Position numbers and translations under genes: made by a program
Notes under the pieces: model-generated
The model's database searches: none
Seen by the model: the letters and a program-made list of their open reading frames with translations, nothing else
What the model was told of the DNA's origin: nothing
Source of the DNA: Prostheceraeus crozeri
Lineage: Eukaryota > Platyhelminthes > Polycladida > Euryleptidae
Reading direction: 5' to 3'
Assembly (NCBI GenBank): GCA_907163375.1
Contig: CAJQUW010008977.1
Location: 1-64,000 of the forward strand
Length of the DNA: 64,000 bases
Part shown: piece by piece, positions 21,558-32,618 of the stretch
How the letters are laid out: each line of letters starts with the position of its first letter
Numbering within the stretch: position 1 is the stretch's first letter

Positions 21558-24500
21558 TGGTTTCTATTTTGTCGGATAAGTCCTTCTCCAGCAAAAATAT
21601 TTTGAAGCGTTTGATAGTTTGATTTCTTGTTTGACTTTGTGTCGTCGATTGTGGAACCACTCTCGGCTCAGCTAATTTCAATATTTTCATCTTCCAAATC
21701 TATTAATTATTAATTTTAATTATTTACTTCTATAATAATATCACAAAATCGTATTTAGGTAGTTGAAAAAAATAGTTAATTAGCCATAAATAAATAAATT
21801 ATTACTGCAAAGAAAACCTCTTAATACCAACCCAAATTACGAGTATCTTAGTATTAAAAAAGTTATCAATAATTCACAAGACTGGAATTGTCTGCTTACC
21901 TGACAAGGGTCTGAAGTCCTAATGACTTGATAATTCAAGCAGAATCGTTAATAAACGTTATTATGTAATTGTGACCATAGGGATAATTCGAGGCGCTATC
22001 CTAAACCTTAATCTAAACATCGTGATGACACTTAAGCCTTTCCCATCTGGACCCTATCAGCGTCACGTAACGTTTATCTATATATAATCATAACAAAAGG
22101 GAGATTAAACTGAACATGTGAAACATCTGTAGTTGTCTCAAATAACTTAATTTTAAGTTAGACGTTAAACCCCTAGATGAAAATTAAATTTATTAAAGCT
22201 TACACATGAATAAAATATGATAAAAATAAAATAAAATCATATGAAAATTAAATTCAAGAAATGAAATGATGAACTCGTAAATGAAGTAGATATTAAAACG
22301 AAACGTTAAAAAAGGAGTATAAATGAAAGAAAACATTTTTTGTGACTTTTAAGATTTATAATAGTTTTTGGAATGTTTTTTGAAAGAATTCAAGTCCTTA
22401 AAAGGACTGATTATCCGTTCCCCGTGGGTAGCTGAGGTCATCAGCAGGTAACTCGGACAGGATTCGCGTTTCGGCCCCTCAACCTGAACGCTCAAACCCA
22501 TCCGAGCGGGGCCCTGCACATAGAGAGCAGCCTCGACCACACTTTAGAAATTCCTTGTTCGGCAGTGTTCATAGAAAAGAAAATGAGGAGATTCAGGAAG
22601 AACACAGATCAAATAGCTGTCGTGCAGCAAATAGTCCAAACTTGTGCAGTAAGGAGCTATGCTGATGAAGTGCTTTTTCTGTTTCTAGTCGTAATAATTT
22701 CTTGTCATAACCTCTTGATTCTAGAATGTGCAATGTTTTACTCGTTTTATTAATGAAATCTTTATTGTGTGAGCATATTCTACCATAGCGTATTACTTGC
22801 CCTGCGAACACATCAGAGTTGCCTTTCTTTGATGATGACCTCCTAATCATGACACCTAGTCAAAGACATCTTACAAGTCAGTTTTGCTGGTTACGGCCCT
22901 ATTCTGAGTACATCTGAACCTGTACAATGATGATTCGCCGCAATCTTTTCATTATTTGGAGTCGAACAGGACCTCGAGATTCGTCTTCTTCTAAAACAAG
23001 CTGTGAGGTAGGAATGGCTTACCGTTGAAGACGCGACAGACCGTGACAGACATGTCAGGAATTCGTCAGTAGGTTGTCCTCAGCTCAGATCCTGAGTGTC
23101 TCTGCTATGATGACTAAGGTGCGTCGGACGAGTTGACTACTTAATTCTGTGGATGAGCGAGGTGCTGGCTTCAGATCTCATCAATTCAATGAAAATCTCG
23201 ACTGCAATATCATTTACATATCAAGTTTCTCAGATGAACCAGATTCTGAACCATCTTGTGAGGCTGAACCGTGAGATATGAGGAACCGATGACCGACCGT
23301 CCGATGAGGTCTTGAGGGGTCAGTTCCAAACCACAGCTGATTGGGAGATATCCTGATGGAAAACTGCCTCTCAAGCCGGAATATTTCTATTACAGTTGAT
23401 GTGTGACTGTGCATCATTGCTTCAGCAAGTAATATTTTAATAGACTCAATCCGAGCTCCTATTAGTTCCAAATAAGTACTTGATAGGTTCTTATAGTACG
23501 TGAATTGTAGTTCCGATGACACTTTATGTGCTAACATAGGCCTACTGTGCGGATGAAAGCCAATAAGTCAGAAGCGTTTCTAGCTCTCGTAATGATCTAA
23601 ATCCAATCTTGTTCTCATCTCTTGAATTGTTATCCTCTCGGGATCTCTGCTCATGTTATATGCATTTGTACAACATTTGAAGAATTTTACATAGAAATCA
23701 AGGCTTGTAAGACCTATGAGGTTTTATAATCTGTAATGATCTGACTGAATAACGAGAGCTAGACAATGTGTCAAACACAGAAAAACAAGGACTGTCAGAA
23801 GTCATTACTCTCTTTTGGATACGAAGCCGTTCAACCACTGCACGTACTAATGAGATGGTTTGAGTTCCAAAACTGTTTTTAACGCTGTTTCAAACATGAG
23901 ATCAATCCGATGGAAATCATCGTACGCTTTATCCTGCATAAAAATCTCTAATTGGTTGTCAAATGCATTTCGTAACGAATCTCTTTCAAAATCATCCTCA
24001 TCCGATCCAAACAGGATCCATTTGCTGCCAACTGGGTTCGCATTATCTCCTGCTGACCAAGGACCTCATAATGTAAGCGTCATTTCATAGCTCTCCACTA
24101 AAATCGTTTTTTTGTTTTTTTTATTCTTCCATCATTTTCGTGTATCCATCAACTTATTATACGAATCGACAGCCTCCACAGCTTTGACATAAAGCACCTA
24201 CAATGTCGATAACATGCTTTTGTCCTTTTTTTGAATGGGTCCTATTGTCGAAACAAGCGGATTATCAATTTACAAAATTTGTTTGAAATAAAGCTGAATT
24301 GCGGTTTTTTGACAACATTTTATTTTGGGCCTTTTCGAACTGCAGTGAAGATTGCTTGTCAAACGAGTTGTCGTGTCTGAACTTTCACTGCGATCAATAA
24401 TCGTACATATATAACTGACTAAAATTCTTTTACTTATTAAAATCTCCCATTGAAAGTTAATGAGAACTTCTATATAGTTCTCATTGAACGCTAAGAACAG

Positions 24501-24670
24501 CCTTGACAAATAATATTCACAATCCGGGTATAAATACTGTACATATTGTATTCTTTTTATTTTGTTCATTGCTGCGCTTTCATTGTCTTCGTAACTTCAG
24601 CATTTCGCATTATTTCTGCTCAACTGAACAACCCACTCAATGAAAGCTGTTTCACGGTTTAACAATCACC
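21558..24670. other. Intergenic, nothing recognised
   Basis: 21690-22340 is very AT-rich with short A and T runs. 22420-22560 is locally GC-richer and has a 63-codon minus frame without a recognisable domain. Frames of 76-107 codons at 23214-23537 and 23860-24090 resemble no family I know. No repeat ends or RNA genes were identified. Confidence 0.35.
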
Positions 24671-25045
24671 TGTTCTGGCATCACCTTATTTAATAATATT
24701 TTATGCATAGACATGCAGATGCAGTATATCATGGAGGCAGTAAGACTCTGTGCATTCTTCGATATCTTCATGATGTCTATGTTGCTTTTACATCTATACT
24801 TCATCCTCTGAAATGCCACAATATGATTATGTTGATTAGTTTGATGTATGCATGTTGTTCAAAATTTGCATCTGAGCAGCTACTAGTCAAGTGCAGCTCT
24901 TGTTGCAGTTGGTGACATAGTGTCTGACCAATTTCTTGATTGGTAGCCCGGTAGCTGAGTGATTTGTTTTGTAAATATTCGCCATGATGCTATCGTGTCA
25001 ATAAAGAGGACAACCCATTATCGCTGTTTTGAAATACATTGAAAG
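24671..25045 (+). repeat. 5' LTR of the BEL/Pao element
   Basis: This segment starts tgttctggcatcacc and ends at ...gaaatacattgaaag, where similarity to the 3' LTR stops. It contains an aataaa signal at 25000-25005 inside tcaataaagaggac. By eye it is about 95% identical to the 3' LTR, apart from a 12-base indel near the middle. A ttggtcggac motif starting at 25054, just inside the element, is a possible primer-binding site. Confidence 0.92.
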
Positions 25046-25705
25046 TCAAGAAATTGGTCGGACGTTATATCACCAAGCCGATCATGCTTCTCAAGATGAC
25101 CTGTCTGATTCTACGATCCCCTTGTTGGATGATAATTTGCCAGTGTCAGTTGTTCCAGTCAACTCTACTGATAATCAACATAATTTATCGCTTCTCCACA
25201 ATGTCGACGTGCCCTGTGTCACACCAACTTCGCCGCGATTGAATACGGATTCTTCGTTATCCGACTCACTCATGAAACTCGCAGAATTGACTGCTTCTGC
25301 TTCGCTTCTTAAGTACGAAACTACTCCGTTCGATTCTGATACCGAGAAATTCGTCGCATTCATGACAAATTTCAAGACTGTGATTGAAAGTTGTGCAAAG
25401 GATAACGGGGTAAGATTGATTTACCTGATTCAATATTGTAGGGGTGAGGCCAAGAGTTTGATAGAAAATTGCGGTAGCCAAGGATATTCTAAGGCTTTGC
25501 AGTTACTTCACTCTAGGTATGGAGCATCTCATGTTATTGCCAGGTCATAGATTGATGATTTAACAGCAGGTGCATCTGTAAGGTTGGATGACTCTACGGC
25601 ATTACTTACTCTGAGCGATGAAATGATAAATTTCGAAATGATTGTGAAATCGACAGGTTATCTTAGCTACTTGAACAGTTGTCATACTATCAGAAAGATT
25701 GAAAC
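25046..25705 (+). pseudogene. BEL/Pao gag fragment (DUF1759)
   Basis: The open frame covers the N-terminal gag region. From about residue 80 it follows the DUF1759 pattern: a FDSDTEKFVAFMTNFKTVIE segment, RLIYLIQYCRGEAKSLIENC, then a GYSKALQLLHSRYGASHVIA helix. A TAG at 25548-25550 interrupts the domain, which continues in the same frame as IDDLTAG...LLTLSDEMINFEMIVKSTGYLSYLNS before similarity stops near 25700. The rest of gag is gone. Gag would form the particle core; this copy is broken. Confidence 0.85.
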
Positions 25706-26177
25706 TATGCAATTAATTACAAATTTTGAAGTAATACTACAATTTTGTATTACGTGTACAATTTGGTAAAACAAATACAAAATGAGCATAATTAACAGTA
25801 ATTACAGAAGGGTTGGACGGGAAGAAGACGTCAGACTGAGGTAGTTGCCCCTCAAAATAGCAAACGACAAGCGCTGGAACAGCCAAGTCGACTCTCTAGC
25901 GTCCCCCGTTCGCCGTGTCATGCGACGACCCAAGTCCTTAAGAAAGTTCAGGGTCGCAGGGCCGAAGACCCCAGTCGTTTCAACGGCGACCGGTGTAAAA
26001 ATGTACCGGGGTTGGAGAGCTGAGTATTTTGACGTTTTCCTGGCTTCAGCTGCATTCGCCGCGCATCCAGGATCAACCGCTGAATCGTTGGCGACGGACG
26101 AGGAAAAGGTGTCCGAGCAGGTCGCATCCCACACGAGCGACTTGCCCTCTGCGAACGGGAAAACTGTCATACCATCC
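25706..26177 (-). pseudogene. LINE 3' fragment: C-terminal end of a reverse-transcriptase polyprotein
   Basis: The minus-strand frame at 26170-25802 encodes the characteristic end of a non-LTR retrotransposon ORF common in marine invertebrates: KSLVWDATCSDTFSSSVA, an alanine-rich EARKTSKYSAL helix, then FTPVAVETTGVFGP, FLKDLGRRMTRRTGD and LFQRLSFAILRGN. The stop at 25802 is followed by a roughly 100-base AT-rich 3' region. Its 5' side abuts the foldback element. It interrupts the BEL gag. Confidence 0.75.
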
Positions 26178-26925
26178 TAGTCTGGGAGCTAGCGTGAAGT
26201 TGTGCAGGGAACGAGGTAGTACATAAAACTTTCACATAGCATAGTACACCTCTAACCTACTGCAAAACTTCGCGTCTGCCGGATCAGATCATTTGCTTTT
26301 AAGAAATAGAAAGGATAACACAATCCTATGTATTTCCAGTGGTGAAATTGTGACATTTAAGGTGTTGACTCCATTTTTTCGAATTTTTGCTCATAAAAGT
26401 TACACAAATTGGTATTTTGTTGAACTGGTTATTATAGAAATCATCTACAGATCATGATCTTTCAAATGAGTTATCATTCAGTGACAGAGGATGAAGTAAA
26501 GTGTACAAACAGACACATTTTGTTAAAGTATATCAACAATTTTCCTGAAATTCCTATGTTAAAATTTGCAGTTACACCAACGAAAAGTGTCCGTTTGTAC
26601 ACTTTACTTCATCCTCTGTCACTGAATGGTAACTCATTTGAAAGATCATGATCTGTAGATGATTTCTATAATAACCAGTTCAACAGAATACCAATTTGTG
26701 TAACTTTTATGAGCAAAAATTCGAAAAAATGGAGTCAACACCTTAAATGTCACAATTTTACCACTGGAAATACATAGGATTGTGTTATTCCCTCTATTTC
26801 TGAAAAGCAAATGATCTGATCCGGCAGACGCGAAGTTTTGCAGTAGGTTAGAGGTGTACTATGCTATGTGAAAGTTTTATGTACTACCTCGTTCCCTGCA
26901 CAACTTCACGCTAGCTCCCGGACTA
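26178..26925. mobile_element. Foldback element 1 (giant inverted repeat)
   Basis: Arms of about 344 bases (26178-26521 and 26583-26925) are near-perfect reverse complements separated by about 61 bases. The outer ends, tagtctgggagctagcgtga and cagggaacgagg, match the ends and tandem units of the element at 55073-56345. The inner arms differ between the two. There is no coding capacity. One flank is LINE sequence and the other is BEL protease, so a deletion accompanied or followed insertion. Confidence 0.85.
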
Positions 26926-27034
26926 AAATGGGAAACTATTCTATTCAGATAACAACTGTAACTAATACAGTTACGAGAAACTCGACTTCGACTTCATTGC
27001 TGGTCTCGTCTTTAGATCGACAAAGAATCTGTTC
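26926..27034 (+). pseudogene. BEL/Pao protease fragment, part 1
   Basis: This short stretch of element interior, between the foldback and the hAT-like MITE, reads TVTNTVTRNSTSTSLLVSSLDRQRIC in one frame. When the MITE is ignored it continues directly into 27640-27752 (SLIDEVISVKELPMS). The octamer atctgttc is repeated at both MITE junctions. The pattern fits the DUF1758 protease region upstream of the LLIGAN motif. The catalytic aspartate itself is not visible. Confidence 0.55.
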
Positions 27035-27639
27035 CACAGAATTAAATATTTTGTTTATCTGCTTCGGTTTGCTAGAAGTGTGATTAATACGAAACTGACG
27101 GCACATAGAGGAACCTATTAAGTTGGCAAAAAGGAATTCCTAATACCTTAAGAGATAGGAAAAAAGTCGTGCGTCGCTTCCGTATTAATGTGAGTTCCAG
27201 CAAAGTGCTTCGATTGCCAAAATTCCTTCAGATTCGAAGACTTCAGATCATTGCGCACAAATTTTCTCCATAATGTCGGCCTTTCCAATCATTATTAAAG
27301 AAAGTAGCAGGCGTACGAAAATTAGTTCACTTGATGATTTCACATCCTCTCCTCGGCATTTCTCACTGTATAGTGCATACATTGAATCGAAGCCACGCAT
27401 CGATGTGTGTTTTGGTGTGTGCGACGTGATATTACAGCACGCACGCATCTCTCACTGGCTCTGGTATCCTCTGCTGACAGCTTATTGTTTGCCATTTCCA
27501 ATAGCAAGCGATACACGAATTATCCATTCGAGAAGTAGCAAGTTGTCTAATTCTGTGATGTGCCATTTCGATATTAAGGTTTGATATGATTCTTCCTTTC
27601 TAGGAAACCGAAGCGCGCGCAGATGAATCTAATTTTGTG
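27035..27639 (-). mobile_element. hAT-like MITE copy C with perfect 8-bp duplication
   Basis: This copy starts cacagaattaaatatt and ends gaatctaattttgtg. The octamer atctgttc flanks it at 27027-27034 and 27640-27647. The first half is collinear with the family in reverse orientation; the second half diverges and is longer, giving 605 bases. It lies inside the BEL/Pao protease region, so it is younger than that element's insertion. Confidence 0.88.
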
Positions 27640-27752
27640 ATCTGTTCTCATTGATGAGGTTATTTCGGTCAAAGAGCTTCCTATGTCGACTGAATCGATG
27701 ATTGATAATCAGGAAATGTCTACTCAGCCGCATTGATGTGATTAAAGTTTTC
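27640..27752 (+). pseudogene. BEL/Pao protease fragment, part 2
   Basis: This stretch reads LIDEVISVKELPMSTESMID, continuing the protease region after the MITE. It ends at the RTE insertion, whose target duplication (gtgattaaagttttc) marks 27738-27752. The domain resumes at 28518. Confidence 0.6.
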
Positions 27753-28517
27753 TTGCTCACCTTGTCGACCCTTGTCCCGCGTATCCCAGGGTAGGTCCAG
27801 TCCTCTTTTTCCATTCCTTCCGGTTATGGACCAGGGAGGCATCCACTCCTTTTGCCTTCATGTCGGCGGTTATTGTCGCTGCCCAGGTCTTCTTCGGGCG
27901 GCCTCTACCTCTTCTTCCTTTCACTTGCAGACGTGATGCTTTCTTAAGGGAATGGCTCTCTCCGCGACGCTGCACATGACCAAACCATGACAGCCTTCTT
28001 GCTCTTGCCACTTCTTGAATAGGGGCTATCTCCACATTAGATCTTATTTCTTCATTGGTCTTCCGGTCCAAGCGTGTGTGGCCCTGCATCCACCTTAGCA
28101 TCCGCATCTCCGCCACGTGCAGCTTCTGCTCATCTGTCTTGAGAGGGGCCCGGCACTCAGAACCATAAAGGATTGCTGGCCTGATAATAGAAGAGTATAC
28201 TTTGCTCTTTATCATCAGTGGCATCCTTCTGTCACATAGCACTGGAGTCAGTCTCTTCCATGTGTTCCAGCCGCAACGTACTCGATGTGCAACATCACCT
28301 GCGCTGGTCACCTCAGTATTGACCATGGACTCCAGATATTTAAAGCAGTCCACACTCTTCACCGGTTCACTCTGAATCTCCATAGTTGTTCTTCTTGGAT
28401 CGGACGACAGATATTCGGTCTTGGAACGGCTTACCCTCAGGCCCTTGCTCTCAAATGCTCTCCTCCATGCTTCCAACCCCTTCGCTCTATATCTTGATGA
28501 CTGCTTCCAAATATTAC
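27753..28517 (-). mobile_element. 5'-truncated RTE-type LINE with target duplication
   Basis: The minus strand encodes 239 residues of the reverse transcriptase C-terminal half in one frame. It has the thumb and C-terminal signatures of RTE-like elements: GLRVSRSKTEYL, a VDCFKYLESMVNTE segment, IRPAILYGSECRAP, KLHVAEMRMLRWMQGHTRLD, RLSWFGHVQRRGE and a final GRRGRGRPKKTW. The catalytic YADD region is lost by truncation at 28517. The 3' end lies only a few bases past the stop, as is usual for RTE. A 15-16 base duplication, gtgatta-aa-gttttc, flanks it at 27738-27752 and 28518-28533. The open frame suggests a fairly recent insertion. Confidence 0.88.
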
Positions 28518-28985
28518 GTGATTAAAAGTTTTCCAACATTGATAATTCCCAAGTCGATTTGTTAATTGGAGCGAACGCGCCTAAGACATTTTTTGTACAA
28601 GACCAACGTCGTGGTAGTCCTCGAGACCCTTACGCTATGAAAACTGTCCTTGGATGGTCATTTATGGGTACCATCAAGACAAAGTCATCGAATAATAATC
28701 ATCTAAACTTTCAAAAAGTTGATCTTAGCGAACAGTTGGAATGGAAAGCGGATTTCACTGACTCAGTTTACGATAATAAAGTGCGATAGTCACTCGATGA
28801 CAGACAGACTTTAGCAAGGATTGAGACGTCTGCCTTTCACAATGGGGAAAGGTACAATATTTTGCTTCCGTGGCGCAGCGACTGCCGTCTACTCCTGTGT
28901 GACATTGACATGCTCTTCTATCGAATTAATTCCCTCAAAAGACAACTATCAAGAAATAAAGAGTTGCACAAAGTAGATTCTAAAA
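28518..28985 (+). pseudogene. BEL/Pao protease C-terminus and RT N-terminal linker
   Basis: The sequence reads IDNSQVDLLIGANAP, then RRGSPRDPYAMKTVLGWSFM, the landmarks at the end of the BEL/Pao protease region. A stop follows at 28787. Then DDRQTLARIETSAFHNGERY, ILLPWRSD and INSLKRQLSRNKEL match the segment just before the reverse transcriptase. Similarity stops near 28985, where the polymerase should begin, so the catalytic core has been deleted. Confidence 0.85.
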
Positions 28986-29422
28986 CCATTGGTGAATACA
29001 ATTCAAAGGAAAATCCGGCTGATCTAGCTTCACGCGGTATTTATCCGGACGAATTGAACAAGCTAGAGCATTGGGCTGCGGGCCCTGATTTCCTGCGTAG
29101 TACAAATTCAGAAATCTCAATCCAACCAACTTTTCTCTCAACATCAGGTGATGATCATGTCGAGGAAGACAAAGGCGCCTTGACCCTTGCTGAACGTAAT
29201 GATCCTGTCAGTCTATCCTATATGGATAAACTCCAACGGAGCGTGGCATGGATCCTTCGGTCCAAATGTTTCTGCATGAACAGGTATCTTCGTAGAGGTG
29301 AAAATATTCGCATTTCATATTTGACGCCTTCTGATAGGGATCAGTCGTTGAAAGAAATTTTGATACGTATTCAAGACGATTCACTCCCTGGCGAATTTAA
29401 GAGTTTATCGAAGAAAATGTAG
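28986..29422 (+). pseudogene. BEL/Pao region after RNase H
   Basis: The reading frame resumes with YNSKENPADLASRGIYPDEL and WAAGPDFL, the motif that normally follows RNase H in BEL/Pao polyproteins. It continues through KLQRSVAWILRSKCF to a stop at 29420. Because the jump is in frame with the upstream linker, this looks like one internal deletion removing the whole polymerase and RNase H. Confidence 0.85.
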
Positions 29423-30313
29423 CAGTAACACATAATCTCAAATCTCTTTGTCCCGTATTACTTAACGGATTAATATGCGTCGGAGGAAGACTACAAAACG
29501 CGAAATTATCTTACGAGACGATGCGTCCAGTCATCCTACCTTCACGTCATCACGTAGTAAACTTATTGATTCGTAGGTGTCATGAAAAAGATGTTGGACC
29601 TCATCATATTGGACCTCAGTACGTTCTGAATAATTTAAGAGAATGGTTTTGGATTCTGAAAGGTCTTTCAAGTGTGAAACGCGTGATAAGTAAATGCTTT
29701 ACATGCAAGCGCAATCTTCAGAAGCCTCTCTTCAGTAAATGGCAAATTTACCGTTAGAACGAGTGTCAAATTATAAAGCTCCCTTCACATTCGTGGGTGT
29801 AGATTATTTCGGTCCATTAGCTGTGCGCTTTAATCGAAAATTAATGAAGAGATATGGTTGTATGTCTTTCGTGCAGAGCTGTGCATATAGAAATGTCACA
29901 TAGCACTGACTCTTTCCTTTTTTGTCTCTCTAGATTCATTGCGCGTCGAGGACAACCTGAATTATTATTAGTGATAATGGGAAAGGATTCGTAGGAGAAT
30001 ATCGTGAGTTGAAGGAATATCTTAAGGCTCCAAATCAGAAGAAGATTCACAGAAATTTGCTGTTACGTGGAATCAATTGGCGTTTCGTAACTCCAATCGC
30101 ACCTCATGAAGGTGGAGTCTGGGAGCGCATGATAAGATCTACAAAATCGATACTGAGATCGTTAGTGGGTAGACAAATTCTTGGTGATGAGAGCTTAGCT
30201 ACCTTTCTTATTGAGGTAGAAAGAATTCTTAATGACAAATTCTAGTATATAATATTCTAGTATTCTAGTAATTCTAGTATTCTAAATATAAAGAATTCTA
30301 GTACCCCTATCGT
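29423..30313 (+). pseudogene. BEL/Pao integrase remnant
   Basis: The zinc-binding part is recognisable: LIRRCHEKDVGPHHIG, then a REWFWIL segment and ISKCFTCKR. It is followed by an out-of-phase catalytic core start, [12 protein letters not shown]. Further pieces read RRGQPEL, WRFVTPIAPHEGGVWERMI and ILNDKF. Frame changes and stops occur at about 29755, 29895 and 29975. A short ttctagta-type microsatellite expansion at 30240-30305 splits the last motif. Integrase would insert the cDNA; this one is inactive. Confidence 0.85.
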
Positions 30314-30841
30314 CTGATGGTCGTGATCCCGATGCGCTCACACCGTCGCAAATTCTGTTATTGCGATCAAATCACTGCTGTCCTCAACACGTGTTTTCAA
30401 AGAAGATTTAAGCCACACAAAAAGATGGAAGTGCGCTCAATTGAAGTCGCTGGACTCGGGCGTATTTGCAATCTCGACATCGTTGGTGACGGGAACGTCG
30501 GAACATTCAAGAAGGCGATATTGTGCTCATAATGGATGAAGCATTGCCCAGAGGACAGTGGCCGCTCGGTATCGTTCACAGTGTGCACACAGGGCACGAT
30601 GGTTTGGTGAGATCAGCTGATGTAAGGTCCCAAGCCAGTGTCAAACTTCGACCGGAAACTTAACTAAGCTCTGCCTTTTGGAAGGCATCGAAGAAAACTG
30701 ATCGTACGATCATTCGTTTCGATGAGTTGAAGTCATCATCAGAAATATTACTTGATGTGCTTTTTCCTATCGTGATGCCAATTTGTGTACTGTACATATA
30801 TTTGGGATGTATGAAGTCTGTGGAGCCTTTATCGCGGGGGC
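30314..30841 (+). pseudogene. BEL/Pao polyprotein C-terminus (DUF5641)
   Basis: Pieces in shifting frames read SSDGRDPDALTPSQILLLRS, then GDIVLIMDEALPRGQWPLGIV and HDGLVRSADVRSQASVKLRP. This is the DUF5641 domain that ends BEL/Pao polyproteins. A non-coding leader of about 180 bases follows to the 3' LTR, ending in a gcggggg run that may be the degenerate polypurine tract. Confidence 0.82.
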
Positions 30842-31228
30842 TGTTCTGGCATCACCTTATTTAATAATATTTTATGCATAGACATGCAGATGCAGTATAT
30901 CATGGAGGCAGTAAGACTCTGTGCATTCTTCGATATCTTCATGATGTCTCTGTTGCTTTTACATGTATTACTTCATCATCTGAAATGCCACAATATGATT
31001 ATGTTCATTAGTTTGATGTATGAATGTTGTTCAAAATTTGCATCGGAGCAGCTACTGGTCAAGTCTACTTTTAGTGCAGCTCCTGTTGCAGTTGGTGACA
31101 TAGTGTCCGACCAATTTCTTGATCGGTAGCCCGGTAGCTGAGTGATTTATTTTGTAGATATTCGCCATGATGCTATAGTGTCAATAAAGAGGACAAGCCA
31201 TAATAGCCGTTTTGAAATACATTGAAAG
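30842..31228 (+). repeat. 3' LTR of the BEL/Pao element
   Basis: This is a direct repeat of 24671-25045 with the same start (tgttctggcatcacc), the same end (tacattgaaag) and an aataaa signal at 31183-31188. About 18 substitutions and one 12-base insertion separate the two, so the element is not a recent arrival. Confidence 0.92.
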
Positions 31229-31689
31229 CCCCTATCTTGCCGATTTGTATGTCGGCATCATACTACTTGTAGTTACCAGCATCGACTTGTATATTTCTCG
31301 GTATCCTAGGCATTCCCATCAGCGTCTCCAGCAAGCCAGATCTCATACACAGTTGGATCATCGACTTACTTGTCTGAATAAACATTCGCTGTGGATGTGA
31401 CATCAAAGCGTCTGTGAACAAGTCTAAGTCATACTCATCGTTTGATGGGATTTGAGTAGTGTTTACCTCATATATTTTTAGAGCATTGTATTAAAACAGT
31501 TCTGTTTGTCTATCTGAAAATGCAGTTTTTCAATTGATATTATAACTCTGATCTTGGATGGAAAAATACATCATCCGGCAGTTAGTTTACATCATTATTT
31601 AAAAAAACAAGAATTGCTCTTACAGTCTCTGCTTTTTGGCTGTAGTCCCTGATTGAATCCGATGCATGCTTTAATTACTCACACCATCT
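31229..31689. other. Intergenic, nothing recognised
   Basis: No gene or repeat terminus could be supported. Confidence 0.35.
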
Positions 31690-32091
31690 AACGTCGGGCA
31701 TCCGGTTCGACGGTCTGTATGTATGGCAGCTATCCACTTCACTCTTCGGACGGCCGACAAGTCGGCGACCATTCATTTGCAATCTCCGGATGCGTTTCTC
31801 TCAGAGATCGCCTTTCTTACATGTCCATACCATTGTCTTGAGGCATCATCGAGAGGCGCATTCGTCCTTTGAGCTCCACAAGCGGCCGCGAGAAGAGAAT
31901 CCACACATCCTCATTCCGCTATCTTCAAGTCGCCTCCAACACTCCGATGACACAGCCCATGTCTCGCTGTCATACAACATCCTGCTGCAGACACATGACT
32001 TGTCGGCCTCATTGGAAGTGTTCAGAAAAGGCCCTGTATGTCGCAGTTTGTTCCCCTTTGCCTCAGTGGAAGAGTTCAAGTCTGATGACAC
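31690..32091 (-). pseudogene. LINE remnant, reverse transcriptase C-terminus
   Basis: On the minus strand, a frame at 32091-31846 reads RMLYDSETWAVSSECWRRLED and GMRMCG. After frame changes it continues as RQWYGHVRKAISER and LQMNGRRLVGRPKSEVD. These match the usual order LLYGSETW..., W.GHV, GRR..GRPK at the end of RTE-like or related LINE reverse transcriptases. The upstream catalytic part is absent. It is more decayed than the RTE copy at 27753-28517. Confidence 0.7.
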
Positions 32092-32430
32092 AATTTCCTA
32101 CTTTAATTTCATCAGATTGATCCATGTTCAGGTGATATCTTCCTGTCAATCTGATAGAATAAAATCAAACCTATGTTTGACCTCAATGCATTGTTATTTT
32201 GCCTCTCTTGAAAGTTAAATAGTTCAAAAGAGAGTAATCAGTCTAAGTGCTCCGTCAATGAAGCAAATTTCATCGATAGGCCTTTGTGGAGGAACAAGAA
32301 TGAATACATCACTGTCCAAATATTTCAGTAATGAATGAAGAAATGATCAAGTAGATGACTAAGTTCCCTCAAATACTTGACATTTTCAGATAGTTGATGA
32401 AAGAAAAGAAATAATATTATTTTGTTGCAG

Positions 32431-32618
32431 GAAAAACAAGTTTGATAGAACGTGGCTTTCAATTCATCTTTCAAAGTGGTTTGCAAGATGTAATGATGAC
32501 TAAAGGACGTGATGAACTCATTGTGCAGATTGAAAGGTCAGTTCACGGTGCACGACGGGATGTAAGCACTTCCTCTGAAATCATCAAGACCTTAAATGAC
32601 CGGAAACCTCTTCCATGA
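32431..32618 (+). CDS. Candidate internal or terminal exon, function unknown
   Basis: A strong acceptor-like tract (attattttgttgcag, ending at 32430) is followed by 62 open codons ending in TGA. The peptide begins GKTSLIERGFQFIFQSGLQ and includes RDELIVQIERSVHGARRD, with a composition more like real protein than neighbouring chance frames. GKTS recalls a P-loop but there is no wider match. No partner exon was found. This is a guess from splice context only. Confidence 0.2.

Larger units (their letters stand above)
24671..31228 (+). mobile_element. BEL/Pao LTR retrotransposon, internally deleted, with nested insertions
   Basis: Two direct LTRs bound a 5.8-kb interior with coding remnants in BEL/Pao order: gag (DUF1759), aspartic protease (DUF1758), a little of the reverse transcriptase N-terminal linker, then a jump to the post-RNase H segment, integrase and DUF5641. 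The reverse transcriptase and RNase H core is missing at about 28985. Four later insertions interrupt it: a LINE fragment (about 25700-26177), a foldback element (26178-26925), a hAT-like MITE (27035-27639) and an RTE fragment (27753-28517). No flanking duplication could be matched. This copy cannot move by itself. Confidence 0.92.

Noticed and set aside
25039-25481. Alternative-frame ORFs overlapping the BEL gag
   Set aside because: They are shadows of the DUF1759-containing frame.
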